Positions 16,971 to 25,954 of a DNA stretch of 64,000 nt are shown one piece after another. The translations under genes and the position numbers were made by a program. Origin of the DNA: Roseburia sp. AF12-17LB (GTDB taxonomy: Bacteria > Bacillota > Clostridia > Lachnospirales > Lachnospiraceae); the NCBI RefSeq assembly GCF_003479605.1, contig NZ_QUHR01000010.1, positions 46,098 through 110,097 of the forward strand, written 5' to 3'. Within the stretch, counting starts at the first letter, position 1; each line of letters starts with the position of its first letter. The notes beneath the pieces were generated by a model. The model saw only the letters and a program-made list of their open reading frames with translations. It was not told where the DNA came from and made no database searches.

Positions 16971-18291
16971 TCTGTCTCCTTCCAAGGACTGCATTCAGCA
17001 AATCCTGCCCGCTTGATTTTACAATATCTGCCTGTACTTGTAAAGTTCTTTTCAGCTCCGTCAATGTGATGTCATCTAAGAAAACATCCTCTCCCATACG
17101 CAATACATTGCATGGCAGCAGTATCTCATCTCCCAAATCTTCGTCCTTAAGCTGTGCGATAATATCCTGTCCGGTCAGAAGTCCTGCAACGGTAATCCGT
17201 TCTCCGAAGAAATCGTTTCGGATCACACGGACCCGTATCTTTACATTCGGAAACTTCTCCTTCATTTCTCCTGTCAGTTCCTCCAAAATCGGTCCTGCCA
17301 GCTTTCCGGTTACCAGCGTAACTGTCCTTTTCAGATTGGCATCACCTTTTTCTGCTGCAAGTGCCTCCCGGAATTCATCCCGCAGCAGTGTAATCATTCC
17401 CACGCCATTTTCCAGCTGGATATACCCATCATAGTTTTCTGCAGACGGAAGAGGCTGCTCTGCCAGAAGATACCACTCGTCTCCTCCATGCACAAAGTGT
17501 GTACCGAAATGCTCCATGCAATAATCCTGCCAGCGGTGAATCTGCTCTAAGACTTTTCCTGCATCCTCTTTTTCAAAAGCTTCCAAAGGATATAAGCCCT
17601 CCCGGTATTTTGTCAGGCCGACCGGTACAATAGAAAGGCTCTGCATATTTGGAATGTATTCTGTCAGATCACGGATGGTCCGCTCTAACTCTTCGCCATC
17701 ATTGACGCCCTTGCAGAGTACAACCTGTCCATTCATTTCAATTCCGGCATCTGATAAGCGTTTGATTTTCTTTAAGGCTTCTCCAGCGAAACGGTTGTGC
17801 AACATGGTACAGCGAAGCTTCGGATTCGTGGTATGCACCGACACATTAATCGGTCCAAGATTGTAGTATATGATACGTTCAATATCCTTATCCTTCATAT
17901 TGGTCAGCGTTACATAATTCCCCTGTAAGAAGGAAAGTCTGGAGTCATCATCTTTAAAATAAAGTGTCTCACGCATGCCCGGCGGCATCTGGTCAATAAA
18001 ACAGAACATACACTTATTGGAACAGGATTTGTAATCGTCCATCAGTCCGTTTTCAAATTCGATTCCAAGGTCTTCATCATAATCTTTTTCAATTTCCAGT
18101 TCCCACTCTTCGCCATTATTCTTTCTTACTACCACCAGAAGATACTCGTCCTCTGTCAGGAACTGATAGTCAAATACATCTTCTATTTCTTTGCCATTAA
18201 TGGAAATCAGTTCGTCTCCCGGCTCAAGCTCAAGCTCCATGGCAATACTGTCCGGTTTTACTCCACTGATGACATGTTTCTTTGTATGCAT
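16963..18291 (-). CDS. DUF512 radical-SAM-like protein with N-terminal PDZ
   Basis: A 442-aa protein. An N-terminal PDZ-like region ([16 protein letters not shown]) is followed by a CxxxCxxC cluster, C90, C94 and C97 in [11 protein letters not shown], typical of radical SAM enzymes. A barrel-like section and the C-terminal DUF512 region ([14 protein letters not shown]) complete it. It matches the family often called putative radical SAM protein next to der; its substrate is unknown. The stop overlaps the der start by 8 bp. The upstream ribosome site is weak. Confidence 0.85.
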   Translation of the reverse strand: MHTKKHVISGVKPDSIAMELELEPGDELISINGKEIEDVFDYQFLTEDEYLLVVVRKNNGEEWELEIEKDYDEDLGIEFENGLMDDYKSCSNKCMFCFIDQMPPGMRETLYFKDDDSRLSFLQGNYVTLTNMKDKDIERIIYYNLGPINVSVHTTNPKLRCTMLHNRFAGEALKKIKRLSDAGIEMNGQVVLCKGVNDGEELERTIRDLTEYIPNMQSLSIVPVGLTKYREGLYPLEAFEKEDAGKVLEQIHRWQDYCMEHFGTHFVHGGDEWYLLAEQPLPSAENYDGYIQLENGVGMITLLRDEFREALAAEKGDANLKRTVTLVTGKLAGPILEELTGEMKEKFPNVKIRVRVIRNDFFGERITVAGLLTGQDIIAQLKDEDLGDEILLPCNVLRMGEDVFLDDITLTELKRTLQVQADIVKSSGQDLLNAVLGRRQNE

Positions 18292-18341
18292 AAATTATTT
18301 TCTCAATCTTTCTATATTATAATACCTCTCTAGTTTACAAT

Positions 18342-18376
18342 AAAAAGGGCAGAATAACAACAGTTATTCCACCCTT
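18342..18376 (-). terminator. Intrinsic terminator after the ABC permease gene
   Basis: On the minus strand AAGGGTGGAATAAC pairs with GTTATTCTGCCCTT through 14 positions including two G-U pairs, followed by TTTATTG. The plus-strand version has A-C mismatches at the same places, so the structure is selected for minus-strand RNA. Confidence 0.85.
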
Positions 18377-18380
18377 CCAC

Positions 18381-20294
18381 TTATTCCTGCTCCATGCTCA
18401 TGCTTCTGTCTTCCATTTCCTGTAATGTCATCAGTTCATCCTCTGACTCAATGATATGTAACTCCAGCAGTTTGTTAATCGTGTATACACAACGATCATT
18501 CAAATTCAAATTGAAATAATAATCTTTACTGTTTTCCATTCCCCACATCCGTTGTTCTCTCCGGGTAAGCTGGATTCCCTGACTGTTATAGACATGCAGA
18601 TACAGTCCATTGATATACGTATGTTTATAGTAGTTATCATTTACTGTATTCAGATAAATATGTCCTGCCCGGATGTCCTTAAGATAAGCATCATATATTT
18701 CCTGTGCCCGCTCATCATTTATATTAATGCTGTCATATTCCAAATTCTGGTCATAGGCATCAAACTCCATTGAAATAATATGATTATTCGGATCATCATA
18801 ATTCACCATCAGATTCCCCTTGAGATAATTCTCCGGATCCATAGACATAGCATAAATTCTTGAAACAACCGAATCTGCATTTTCATAATAATTTTTAGCA
18901 GCCGGTACATCATAGCTTCTCACCATAATGCTTCCGTCTGCAAGCTGATAATCAATCTCTACCCACTGCAATGCCTTATCTAAATCAGACGAGCCCTGAT
19001 ATGCCTGAAATTCCTTCTTCGAATCAATAATTTGCTGATGAATACTCATAATTTCATCAATTCCGCTTTCTGAATTTTCTTCTATTTCAAAATAGCAGTT
19101 AATATTTGCTGCGACAATTTCCTTCTTATCCGGGATTTTATTTTCCAGTCCGAACGCATTCCATTTGATACAAAGAAGAAATACGACTGAAATTCCTAAC
19201 ATGACGCCGCATTCTAATAATCTCTTTTTGGTCACTACACGCAGCTTCTTCGTCAAAATCATTTCCGCAATGAAAAATGCCAGAAAACCTGCAATCAATG
19301 TTGTAAATAAAACCATCAGGAAATTGCCCAGTGATGTATGTACCAGCACGCCAAACAGTCCGCTCAGCAGAATTGCAGTAAGAAAAGCCACACAAAAAGC
19401 CATTCCCCAGCGGAACACCGGGCGGGTTGCCGGAATTGTAAGCACATCTCCCGTGGTTTCCAGTTTACGTTTCTGATAAAGCAGACAGGATATCACTATC
19501 AGCACCACACCCACCAGCACATAGATCCCTACAACCGAAAGGCCAAACATATGGTATTCTATCCTGTCCTCTAAATAGTCATACTCTACTCCCACCTTAT
19601 TTGAAAGATATATCACCGGTGATAAAATACTATTCATACGGTCAGCATAAGAATTCGCCATACCATAGCCAATTGTACTAATCATACATGTAATCACATA
19701 GCGGCATCCTATATATAATACGTTCAGAATAATCGTGAATACCGGCATTGCCAATAACTGACCGCTAAACATGCCAACGAAAATTGCCATACTGTAGAAG
19801 AAAAAGCCCTCTCCCGTCAACATCAGTGCCCACGCCAGCAGATACTGCAGACTTGTAATTCCCTGCATAATGCAGCATACTGTTCCAATAATAAACGCCA
19901 ATAGTACAGGAACCACAATCATGCAGAATCCTGACAGGAAATTACTGATAAAAAGTTCTGTTCTTTTCAATGGCAGTGAATGAAACAGATGTGAGCTTCT
20001 GCTATTATAAAGATAATAAAATACTGCCATTGCTACAATAATTCCAATTGCCAGACTAAGGAGTGCAATAAGCGCACCGCTTCCATCTGAAAACAGAATC
20101 TGCATAAAATTATTCATTTTTATTTCTTTAATTTCCTGTGCTGAATAACCTTCATAAGAAATCCCGGAATTCACTAACAGCCGCAGAGGAACCATACATA
20201 GCAGCAATATTGTATAAATCAGCCAGACAGGCCAGAAATGCGTAATATTTTTCCAAAATACCGTCTTATTAAAGTAAGATGTCTTTGACCGCAT
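18381..20294 (-). CDS. ABC transporter permease (YtrA-regulated exporter type)
   Basis: A 637-aa membrane protein. Six N-terminal membrane segments (residues about 20-270) and further spans near 290-380 are visible, followed by a long extracytoplasmic-like C-terminal domain of about 240 residues rich in acidic residues. ATG 20294 has GGAGG 8 nt upstream and overlaps the ATPase gene end by 26 bp. With the GntR regulator and ATPase it forms a three-gene operon like YtrA-controlled or bacitracin-type efflux systems that respond to cell-envelope stress. The substrate is not evident. Confidence 0.8.
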   Translation of the reverse strand: MRSKTSYFNKTVFWKNITHFWPVWLIYTILLLCMVPLRLLVNSGISYEGYSAQEIKEIKMNNFMQILFSDGSGALIALLSLAIGIIVAMAVFYYLYNSRSSHLFHSLPLKRTELFISNFLSGFCMIVVPVLLAFIIGTVCCIMQGITSLQYLLAWALMLTGEGFFFYSMAIFVGMFSGQLLAMPVFTIILNVLYIGCRYVITCMISTIGYGMANSYADRMNSILSPVIYLSNKVGVEYDYLEDRIEYHMFGLSVVGIYVLVGVVLIVISCLLYQKRKLETTGDVLTIPATRPVFRWGMAFCVAFLTAILLSGLFGVLVHTSLGNFLMVLFTTLIAGFLAFFIAEMILTKKLRVVTKKRLLECGVMLGISVVFLLCIKWNAFGLENKIPDKKEIVAANINCYFEIEENSESGIDEIMSIHQQIIDSKKEFQAYQGSSDLDKALQWVEIDYQLADGSIMVRSYDVPAAKNYYENADSVVSRIYAMSMDPENYLKGNLMVNYDDPNNHIISMEFDAYDQNLEYDSININDERAQEIYDAYLKDIRAGHIYLNTVNDNYYKHTYINGLYLHVYNSQGIQLTRREQRMWGMENSKDYYFNLNLNDRCVYTINKLLELHIIESEDELMTLQEMEDRSMSMEQE

Positions 20295-21168
20295 AATCCG
20301 CACCTCCTAATTCGTAAATAAAAATTTCTTCCAATGTCAGAGGCAGCACATCAATCAGCATCGGCGAAGTCTGTTCTAACCGCAGCTTTGCCTCTTTGGG
20401 ATTGCCTTTTACAATCATGGTATATACCCTTCCTGTACTGGACATATGTAACACTTCAAAATCAGCCGGAAGCTTCGGCATTCTTTCCTGATATGCCACC
20501 TGAATCTTACAGACACTTCCCTGTAGTTCGCTTAAGGAACGTTCTAACATTACTTTTCCATGATGCATAATGCCCACATGGTCACAGACATCCTCCAGCT
20601 CTCTTAAGTTATGGGAAGATACTAACACCGTAGTTCCATGTTCTGCCACATCAGACATGATAATGCTCCAGATCTGCCTTCTCATTACCGGGTCTAGTCC
20701 ATCTACCGGCTCATCTAAAATCATAAGCTCCGGTCTGCAGCTGATTGCCAGCCAGAAAGCCGCCTGCTTCTGCATTCCCTTTGACATTCTCCGAATGGTC
20801 ATCTTCGGATCAATGTTGGAAAATGCATCCCGGATCCGGAAAAACAAATCTTCATCAAAAGTCTTATAGATTCCCTTATAAAAGCGTTTCATTTCCATGA
20901 CATCTGCCTGCTGGAAATAGAAAAGATCATCCGGAATATATGCAAATCTGGCCTTTGCCTGAGGATTCTCATACACCGGCATCCCGGCTATTTCTATGTT
21001 GCCGGCATCCGGCTTATAGATTCCGGTAATATGTCTTATTATCGTAGATTTCCCGGCTCCGTTTGGTCCTACCAGTCCATAAATTGCCCCATCCTTTACA
21101 TGTAGGTTTACACCGTCTAACGCCCGGAAATCTCCAAATGTTTTCACTACATTATTTACCCGTATCAT
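20269..21168 (-). CDS. ABC transporter ATP-binding protein
   Basis: A 299-aa ATPase with Walker A GPNGAGKST (34-42), signature-like MSKGMQKQAAFWLAI in place of LSGGQ, Walker B LMILDEPVDGLDP and the switch histidine in LVSSHNL. The degenerate signature (SKGMQ) is usual for the BcrA/YtrB export family. It overlaps the regulator end by 17 bp and the permease start by 26 bp, so the three are translationally coupled. The likely role is export of an envelope-active compound (inference). Confidence 0.88.
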   Translation of the reverse strand: MIRVNNVVKTFGDFRALDGVNLHVKDGAIYGLVGPNGAGKSTIIRHITGIYKPDAGNIEIAGMPVYENPQAKARFAYIPDDLFYFQQADVMEMKRFYKGIYKTFDEDLFFRIRDAFSNIDPKMTIRRMSKGMQKQAAFWLAISCRPELMILDEPVDGLDPVMRRQIWSIIMSDVAEHGTTVLVSSHNLRELEDVCDHVGIMHHGKVMLERSLSELQGSVCKIQVAYQERMPKLPADFEVLHMSSTGRVYTMIVKGNPKEAKLRLEQTSPMLIDVLPLTLEEIFIYELGGADYAVKDILL

Positions 21169-21538
21169 GAATATATTCTCCTCCTTCCAGTTCCGTTATC
21201 CGATGTTTTAACTGCTCCGGCTCTACTGCCAGATACAGTAATTCTGATACGATTTCATCAAAATGTCCTTTTAATTCCACAGTTCTTGCATCCTTTACAT
21301 GCTTCTGGGAAGCCACAAATGTGCCTTTCCCGGAAATGGTATAGACATATCCTTCTTTCTCCAGATCCCGGTATGCCCGCTGGATGGTATTCGGATTAAT
21401 TGCCAGTGTTGCTGCCAGTTCACGCACAGATGGCAGTTTTTCATCCGCTGTCAATGCATTGGAAATCACAAGATGACGCATTCCATCTTTAATCTGTTCG
21501 TAAATAGGCTTTGCATCCCTGTAATTAAGCTGTATCAC
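21152..21538 (-). CDS. GntR-family regulator, YtrA subfamily
   Basis: A 128-aa repressor. The N-terminal winged helix reads EKLPSVRELAATLAINPNTIQRAYRDLEKEG in the region of residues 32-62, with wing YTISGKGTFVA. The C-terminus is short (about 50 residues), which defines the YtrA subfamily that controls adjacent ABC transporters. The start is GTG 21538 with AAGGAGG 7 nt upstream. It is first in the regulator-ATPase-permease operon; an inverted repeat upstream is a likely operator. Confidence 0.9.
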   Translation of the reverse strand: MIQLNYRDAKPIYEQIKDGMRHLVISNALTADEKLPSVRELAATLAINPNTIQRAYRDLEKEGYVYTISGKGTFVASQKHVKDARTVELKGHFDEIVSELLYLAVEPEQLKHRITELEGGEYIHDTGK

Positions 21539-21566
21539 TTCGCTTCCTCCTTTTGGAATATCGTAG

Positions 21567-21602
21567 GTGTATTATCCGTATTACTTCAATTGATACGCAC
21601 AC
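21567..21602 (-). promoter_or_regulatory. Candidate YtrA-type operator upstream of the GntR-ABC operon
   Basis: The 36-bp segment begins GTGTATTATCCGTAT and ends ATACGCACAC: outer GTGT/ACAC and inner CGTAT/ATACG are inverted about one centre. It lies 29 bp before the GTG start of the GntR gene. YtrA-family proteins usually bind long inverted repeats starting GTGT (family knowledge). Confidence 0.5.
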
Positions 21603-21671
21603 TATAACATCCCAGCAGATGAGACACAAGAAAAATATCTGTATGATTTTATTAATAATTCCTTAATGCTG

Positions 21672-21726
21672 CTCGCGGAGCGTTTTTTACTTTACAGAAA
21701 AGCAATTTCCTGTAAAGCAAAAAAAC
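21672..21726. repeat. Palindromic intergenic repeat (copy B)
   Basis: CTCGCGGAGC is followed by a hairpin ACTTTACAGAAAA/TTTCCTGTAAAG around GCAA. It matches copy A near 11387-11437, with single differences in each hairpin arm. It sits between the GntR operon and the MCP-like gene and abuts that gene's terminator. Confidence 0.65.
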
Positions 21727-21750
21727 GAAACCAGTTTGCACTGATTCCGT
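21719..21750 (-). terminator. Intrinsic terminator after the MCP-like gene
   Basis: On the minus strand ACGGAATCAGT pairs with ACTGGTTTCGT through G-U-containing 11-bp pairing around GCAA and runs into seven T residues. Confidence 0.8.
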
Positions 21751-21788
21751 CTTTTTACACGATTCTATCTTCCTTTCATCAGGAAATA

Positions 21789-22370
21789 TTATTCACATTT
21801 TTCAATTGCTGCAATTACTTCATTTAACTTCTGTAATTCATCTTTGATTTCGCGGTTGTTATTACCAAAGTCTGTTGCCAGTGCAGATACATTGGTTGCA
21901 ACAATTGCGAATCCTTTTCCAGCCTCTCCTGCACGAGCAGCCTCAATAGAAGCGTTTAACGCAAGAATCTTCTGGTTCTTTTCAATCTTGTCCAGCTGTT
22001 TGGTAATATCATTAATCTTCTGGATGTATTCTGAGGTCTTCTGTACATTCTCATGAATATCAGAATTCTTCTTCTCTTCATCCATTCTCTTCTCTTCAGA
22101 TGCTGCAAGCTGTGTCAGAACGATAGTCAGAGCTGCTATCTTAGATTTAGCTTCGTTTTCGTCCTCTGCGTCTTCCTTCTTCGCATAAGAAAGATATCCA
22201 GCAATTTCAATTCCGGCTTTGATCACATCTCTGTATTCAGATGCTTCACCTTCCCCGATTGCTACACTTCCATCAGAATCCAGAAGTAATGGTTTTACTC
22301 CTGTTACGTTTTCCCATTGTGCAAAAAGTACCTCTATATCTTCTGCATTAAATATCTCATTCAACTGCAT
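21789..22370 (-). CDS. Soluble methyl-accepting chemotaxis-like signalling protein
   Basis: A 193-aa protein with no signal peptide or membrane span. The N-terminal 80 residues are an unrecognised small domain ([20 protein letters not shown]). A coiled coil follows, and the C-terminal part contains the hairpin-tip core of chemoreceptors ([22 protein letters not shown]). The signalling domain is much shorter than in a full MCP, with one short helical pair and no methylation stretch. It is monocistronic, with its own promoter and terminator. It may be a cytoplasmic sensor coupled to CheA/CheW or a diverged scaffold; no chemotaxis genes are nearby. Confidence 0.75.
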   Translation of the reverse strand: MQLNEIFNAEDIEVLFAQWENVTGVKPLLLDSDGSVAIGEGEASEYRDVIKAGIEIAGYLSYAKKEDAEDENEAKSKIAALTIVLTQLAASEEKRMDEEKKNSDIHENVQKTSEYIQKINDITKQLDKIEKNQKILALNASIEAARAGEAGKGFAIVATNVSALATDFGNNNREIKDELQKLNEVIAAIEKCE

Positions 22371-22399
22371 ATTTCTGCCCTCCTAAATTATTTATCCTA

Positions 22400-22428
22400 A
22401 TTATATCACATGTTTGCTTTGTGAACAA
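22400..22428 (-). promoter_or_regulatory. Promoter of the MCP-like gene
   Basis: On the minus strand TTGTTC (22423-22428) and a perfect TATAAT (22400-22405) are 17 bp apart; AGGAGGG precedes the ATG. Confidence 0.75.
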
Positions 22429-22455
22429 AAAAATTTTTCATTTTTTGACATTTTT

Positions 22456-23316
22456 CTATTTAATGCACAAAAATGCCCCAAGATTTCCTCTTCTTCCATG
22501 GCTTGCTCTGTGCGAAAACAACAGTTCACTGTTACAACAGGTACACACATTCGGCAAGATTAGTTTTTCCGGCAGGATTCCCGCATCTAAAAGCACTCTT
22601 TCATTGGCTTTCCAGAGATTTAACTGATACTTTCCATTTTCTTTCCGGTACATAATTTCACTGCCATGACCAGAAAACTCCTGCTCAAATTCCAGTGCCA
22701 CATCTTCACTTACTTCATAACAGTCCTGGCAGATAGATGGGCCTATCGCACACCATACATCCTCCGGTACTGTTCCATATGCTTCTGCCATTGCTTTCAG
22801 CGTGGCTCTTCCCATTCTGTTAACCGTGCCCCTCCAGCCGGAATGGCTCAGTCCGATTGCCTTATGCTTTGTATCCACAAAGTAAAGCGGCACACAGTCT
22901 GCATAAAAGGTTGCAAGCATCAGCCCCGGCACATCGGTAATCAATCCATCCACATCATGATACGGCCGTTCCTTTGTCAGTCCGCTTCCTGCATCCTCTG
23001 CTGTTACTTTTCTTACATTGGTGGTATGGGTCTGGTCAGAGCAGACAATCTGCCCTGCCGGAACTTCCATTGCCTCAGCTACCCTGCGGAAATTTTCCTT
23101 TACTGCCTCTATGTCATCTCCACGGTTAAAGCTTAAATCCAGCGAAGAAAATTCATTCTTACTTACTCCACCCATTCTTGTGGTAAAGCAGTGTTTTACC
23201 ATATCAAGTGCCTGCAACTGTGGATACTGCAGCAACACTAATTCTTTTTTCCCCGCATGGGAAAATACGGACGGTATCATGGTTCGTCCATCCTCTTTTA
23301 TCTGAAATTCTGTCAT
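22456..23316 (-). CDS. pgeF: Peptidoglycan editing factor PgeF / multicopper-oxidase-like purine nucleoside phosphorylase (YfiH)
   Basis: A 286-aa DUF152/laccase-domain protein. The zinc-site features of the family are visible: SHSGWRGTVNRMG, GPSICQDCYEVSEDV and CTCCNSELLFSHRASHGRRG near the C-terminus. Family members act on purine nucleosides, or remove wrongly incorporated serine from muropeptides; which applies here is unknown. ATG 23316 is chosen (AGGAAAAG just upstream) over a longer frame to 23373 that reads through a repeated GTTACAGCATGGA stretch. yraN lies upstream on the same strand. Confidence 0.88.
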   Translation of the reverse strand: MTEFQIKEDGRTMIPSVFSHAGKKELVLLQYPQLQALDMVKHCFTTRMGGVSKNEFSSLDLSFNRGDDIEAVKENFRRVAEAMEVPAGQIVCSDQTHTTNVRKVTAEDAGSGLTKERPYHDVDGLITDVPGLMLATFYADCVPLYFVDTKHKAIGLSHSGWRGTVNRMGRATLKAMAEAYGTVPEDVWCAIGPSICQDCYEVSEDVALEFEQEFSGHGSEIMYRKENGKYQLNLWKANERVLLDAGILPEKLILPNVCTCCNSELLFSHRASHGRRGNLGAFLCIK

Positions 23317-23430
23317 TTTTCTTTTCCTGTTCTTATTTTTCCAGTTCCAACTCCATGCTGTAACGGATTCCATGCTGTAACTGGTTCAATTCTCCAGCAT
23401 TCTTTTTCCTGTATCAGGTCTCATCTGTCA

Positions 23431-23790
23431 CTAATAAGGCTCTATATAGGGGAAAGCATCCTTCAGCCACTGTATGTCCTCTCCTAATATTGCAATCACA
23501 TCAAATCGGCAGGGCAGTCCCATCATATGTTTACACATCAGGTAATAATCTGCCACTCTTGATATTTTCCTTTGTTTGCGGTAATCTACCGCTTCCTGTG
23601 GAAGTCCCTTTCCGGTATCACTGCGGTATTTTACTTCTGCAAAAACAAGATATTTTCCATCTCTTGCAATCATATCAATTTCTCCGAACCTGCAGCGGTA
23701 ATTCATCTCACAGATGCTGCAGCCGGATGCCTTTAAATACTCTGCCGCCTTTTTTTCATACTCACTGCCCATGCTGCGTTTATTTTCCAT
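23431..23790 (-). CDS. yraN: YraN family (UPF0102) endonuclease-like protein
   Basis: A 119-aa protein of the restriction-endonuclease-like UPF0102 family. The core reads GSEYEKKAAEYLKASG, then FGEIDMIARDGKYLVFAEVKYR, which contains the D-ExK catalytic pattern. GGGGAG precedes ATG 23790; the longer frame to 23847 has no ribosome site. The family often sits next to rnhB, as here with flhB-like and fliK-like genes in between. Its cellular role is unknown; a DNA processing role is suspected from the fold. Confidence 0.88.
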   Translation of the reverse strand: MENKRSMGSEYEKKAAEYLKASGCSICEMNYRCRFGEIDMIARDGKYLVFAEVKYRSDTGKGLPQEAVDYRKQRKISRVADYYLMCKHMMGLPCRFDVIAILGEDIQWLKDAFPYIEPY

Positions 23791-23873
23791 CCCTGCTCCC
23801 CTTTCTGTTATTCCTGTTATTCGGATTTCTGCTATTTGGATTTCCACTATCCTTTTTGCCGTTACAGCTATTT

Positions 23874-24200
23874 TTATTCCAATTTACTGCGCAGCTTATC
23901 CATATCATCGACAAAGACAAGTATCTCTGCCACTACTTCATATAATTCCGGCGGAATCATATCTCCAATTTCAAGCCTGGATAAGGTATTTGCCAGCTGA
24001 TTATCCTGATACAGCGGAACGTCTTCCTCTTTGGCTTTCTCAATAATTTTATCCGCAAGATACCCCTTGCCGGTTGCCAGTATCTTTGGTGCCCTCTCTC
24101 CCGGCTCATATGCGATGGCAACTGCTGTTTTTTCTTTTGTTTTCTCTTCTCCGGCATTTTTCCCATCAAAGTCTGCCGGATGCCAGATTCCATTTTTCAT
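23874..24200 (-). CDS. FlhB C-terminal-domain-like protein (EscU/YscU/HrcU family)
   Basis: A 108-aa stand-alone version of the cytoplasmic C-terminal domain of FlhB, the switch protein of flagellar type III export. TAVAIAYEPGERAPKILATG and the later YQDNQLANTLSRLEIGDMIP match that domain. The self-cleavage NPTH sequence is absent and no membrane part exists. It follows the FliK-like gene by 3 bp. In flagellated Clostridia such FlhX proteins can replace the FlhB tail; whether this genome has flagella is not visible here. Confidence 0.85.
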   Translation of the reverse strand: MKNGIWHPADFDGKNAGEEKTKEKTAVAIAYEPGERAPKILATGKGYLADKIIEKAKEEDVPLYQDNQLANTLSRLEIGDMIPPELYEVVAEILVFVDDMDKLRSKLE

Positions 24201-24203
24201 AAA

Positions 24204-25916
24204 TTACGCCCTCATATCAAAGGAATACCGATGCAGGATTCCGGCTGACGGATGCTCCTGCTGCATAAAATCTTCAACCAGATTTTTCTTTCCGGACTGG
24301 TTCTCCACCTGTACCGTACAGGAATATCCTTTCTCCTGCAGCCGCTGCATCAGCTCAGCCATATGTTCTTCGATTAAATCATAGGATTTCTCATCCTCCA
24401 GATAAAAATTCGTATGCACCTTTCTATCCTTCATCCGCACAGACACATCCGTTGCACCAAGGTTATCCATATCAAGATGTAAAAAAGCACTCAGTTCGCC
24501 ATCCGGTCTGTCCACACCACTCTTATTAGTATAGACAAATAAATCTCCGTGGGTATTCTGATTTGACATCCGAAGGGGAATCTGCACATAATGATAGGCA
24601 TTATTAATCTGATTCATAAATTCAATATTCCCCTGCAGATTACTTACTGCTTTCGCAAGGGAAGTATTGCTCTGACCAGATTCCTGCACCAGCTCCTGCA
24701 TCTTCTGCATCTGATTTTCCATCTTCTCATAAAGATGCTTAACAGCATCCCCTTTGATTTCTTCCGGTTTTAGTGTCCACTGCTGTTTTACCTCATATTC
24801 CAGCACTTTCTGATACTCTTTACTGGAAAACAGTTTCTTTGCAGAACCTCCGGTTAAACCCATTATCTCATCCAGTGCCTGATGCAGTTCTTTTAGAAAT
24901 GCACCTGTAGAAAGATTTCCGTTTAAAGTCCCCTCTGCGGTAAATAATTTACTGCCTGCAAGCTGTGGAAATTCTTTCAGAAGATTTGAAAAATCCTTCA
25001 TCTGCCCCTCTGTAAACAATGCGCCGACACTGCCCCTGGCATAATACTGCACGCCATCTAATGTTTCTTCTATGGATCCTGCTATCGTTTCAGTTTCTGC
25101 TAATTCCGTTCCTGTGATTTCTGTGGCAGCAAATTCTGACGCTCCTTCCAGTATGGCTCCTTCCTGAAGTTCCACCGGACTCCAGCTTCCTTTCTGTACT
25201 CCCTCTTTTACAATTACAGACATATCCAAAGAACCATCCTGCTTCAACACCTGATAGATTCGGCTTCCCAGTTCCAATGCCTCTGTCTCGGAAAGGTTTT
25301 CGTTCTGATATAATTTTCCGATGCTTTCCAAGACATCATCAAACTGTGAAGTGATTGCCGCCTGATCAGATTTATAATTTTCAAACTGCCGGATAAATTC
25401 TTCTGACATCGGAATGTCAAGCTTATGCATCAATACCAGTGACTTAATATCCGCATCCGGATATGCAGAAATACTGCGTGCCATATCCATCAGGCTTTCC
25501 CTGCCAATGGACATCTGCTCTTCCATCATGGAATTGACCATATCTATCATTCTTGGTTCTGCCGGAATGCCTGCTGCATCCAGTGCCTTTAACAACGTCG
25601 GATTATTGAGATTTCCATTGGTATAAGGTCGAATTTCAACGGTAGTTCCATCATTGGATTTCACCTGGAAAAACATCGCCTGACCAACGGCTAACTGTAC
25701 GCCTGCTGCTATTCTCGCCTGAACAGTCTGACCATTTGCCAGTCCAAGCGTAACCGTTCCGTTTTTGATATCATTTACGGTTCCTTCAAATACATTTCCT
25801 ACCGTCATTTCCCGTACGGCTGATACCAGCTGCTGAACCCCTTGCTGCGGGGCTGTTGCTGTAGCTCCGGTAGCCGAACTTCTGTTGTATTGTGCTAACA
25901 TGTCTGAAATCTGCAT
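24204..25916 (-). CDS. FliK-like flagellar hook-length control domain protein
   Basis: A 570-aa predicted soluble protein. The C-terminal part (about residues 470-560) resembles the Flg_hook domain of FliK: LSAFLHLDMDNLGATDVSVRM and later IEEHMAELMQRLQEKGY. The middle is long, helical and acidic. ATG 25916 has GGAG 8 nt upstream; the frame is open to a TTG at 25943 without a ribosome site. FliK normally measures the hook and switches FlhB specificity, so its pairing with the FlhB-like gene is functionally coherent. Both lie in the rnhB-yraN housekeeping cluster, not with flagellar genes. Confidence 0.8.
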   Translation of the reverse strand: MQISDMLAQYNRSSATGATATAPQQGVQQLVSAVREMTVGNVFEGTVNDIKNGTVTLGLANGQTVQARIAAGVQLAVGQAMFFQVKSNDGTTVEIRPYTNGNLNNPTLLKALDAAGIPAEPRMIDMVNSMMEEQMSIGRESLMDMARSISAYPDADIKSLVLMHKLDIPMSEEFIRQFENYKSDQAAITSQFDDVLESIGKLYQNENLSETEALELGSRIYQVLKQDGSLDMSVIVKEGVQKGSWSPVELQEGAILEGASEFAATEITGTELAETETIAGSIEETLDGVQYYARGSVGALFTEGQMKDFSNLLKEFPQLAGSKLFTAEGTLNGNLSTGAFLKELHQALDEIMGLTGGSAKKLFSSKEYQKVLEYEVKQQWTLKPEEIKGDAVKHLYEKMENQMQKMQELVQESGQSNTSLAKAVSNLQGNIEFMNQINNAYHYVQIPLRMSNQNTHGDLFVYTNKSGVDRPDGELSAFLHLDMDNLGATDVSVRMKDRKVHTNFYLEDEKSYDLIEEHMAELMQRLQEKGYSCTVQVENQSGKKNLVEDFMQQEHPSAGILHRYSFDMRA

Positions 25917-25954
25917 ATCAATCACTCCACTCTGCATTGCCAATTTCTTTGGAA

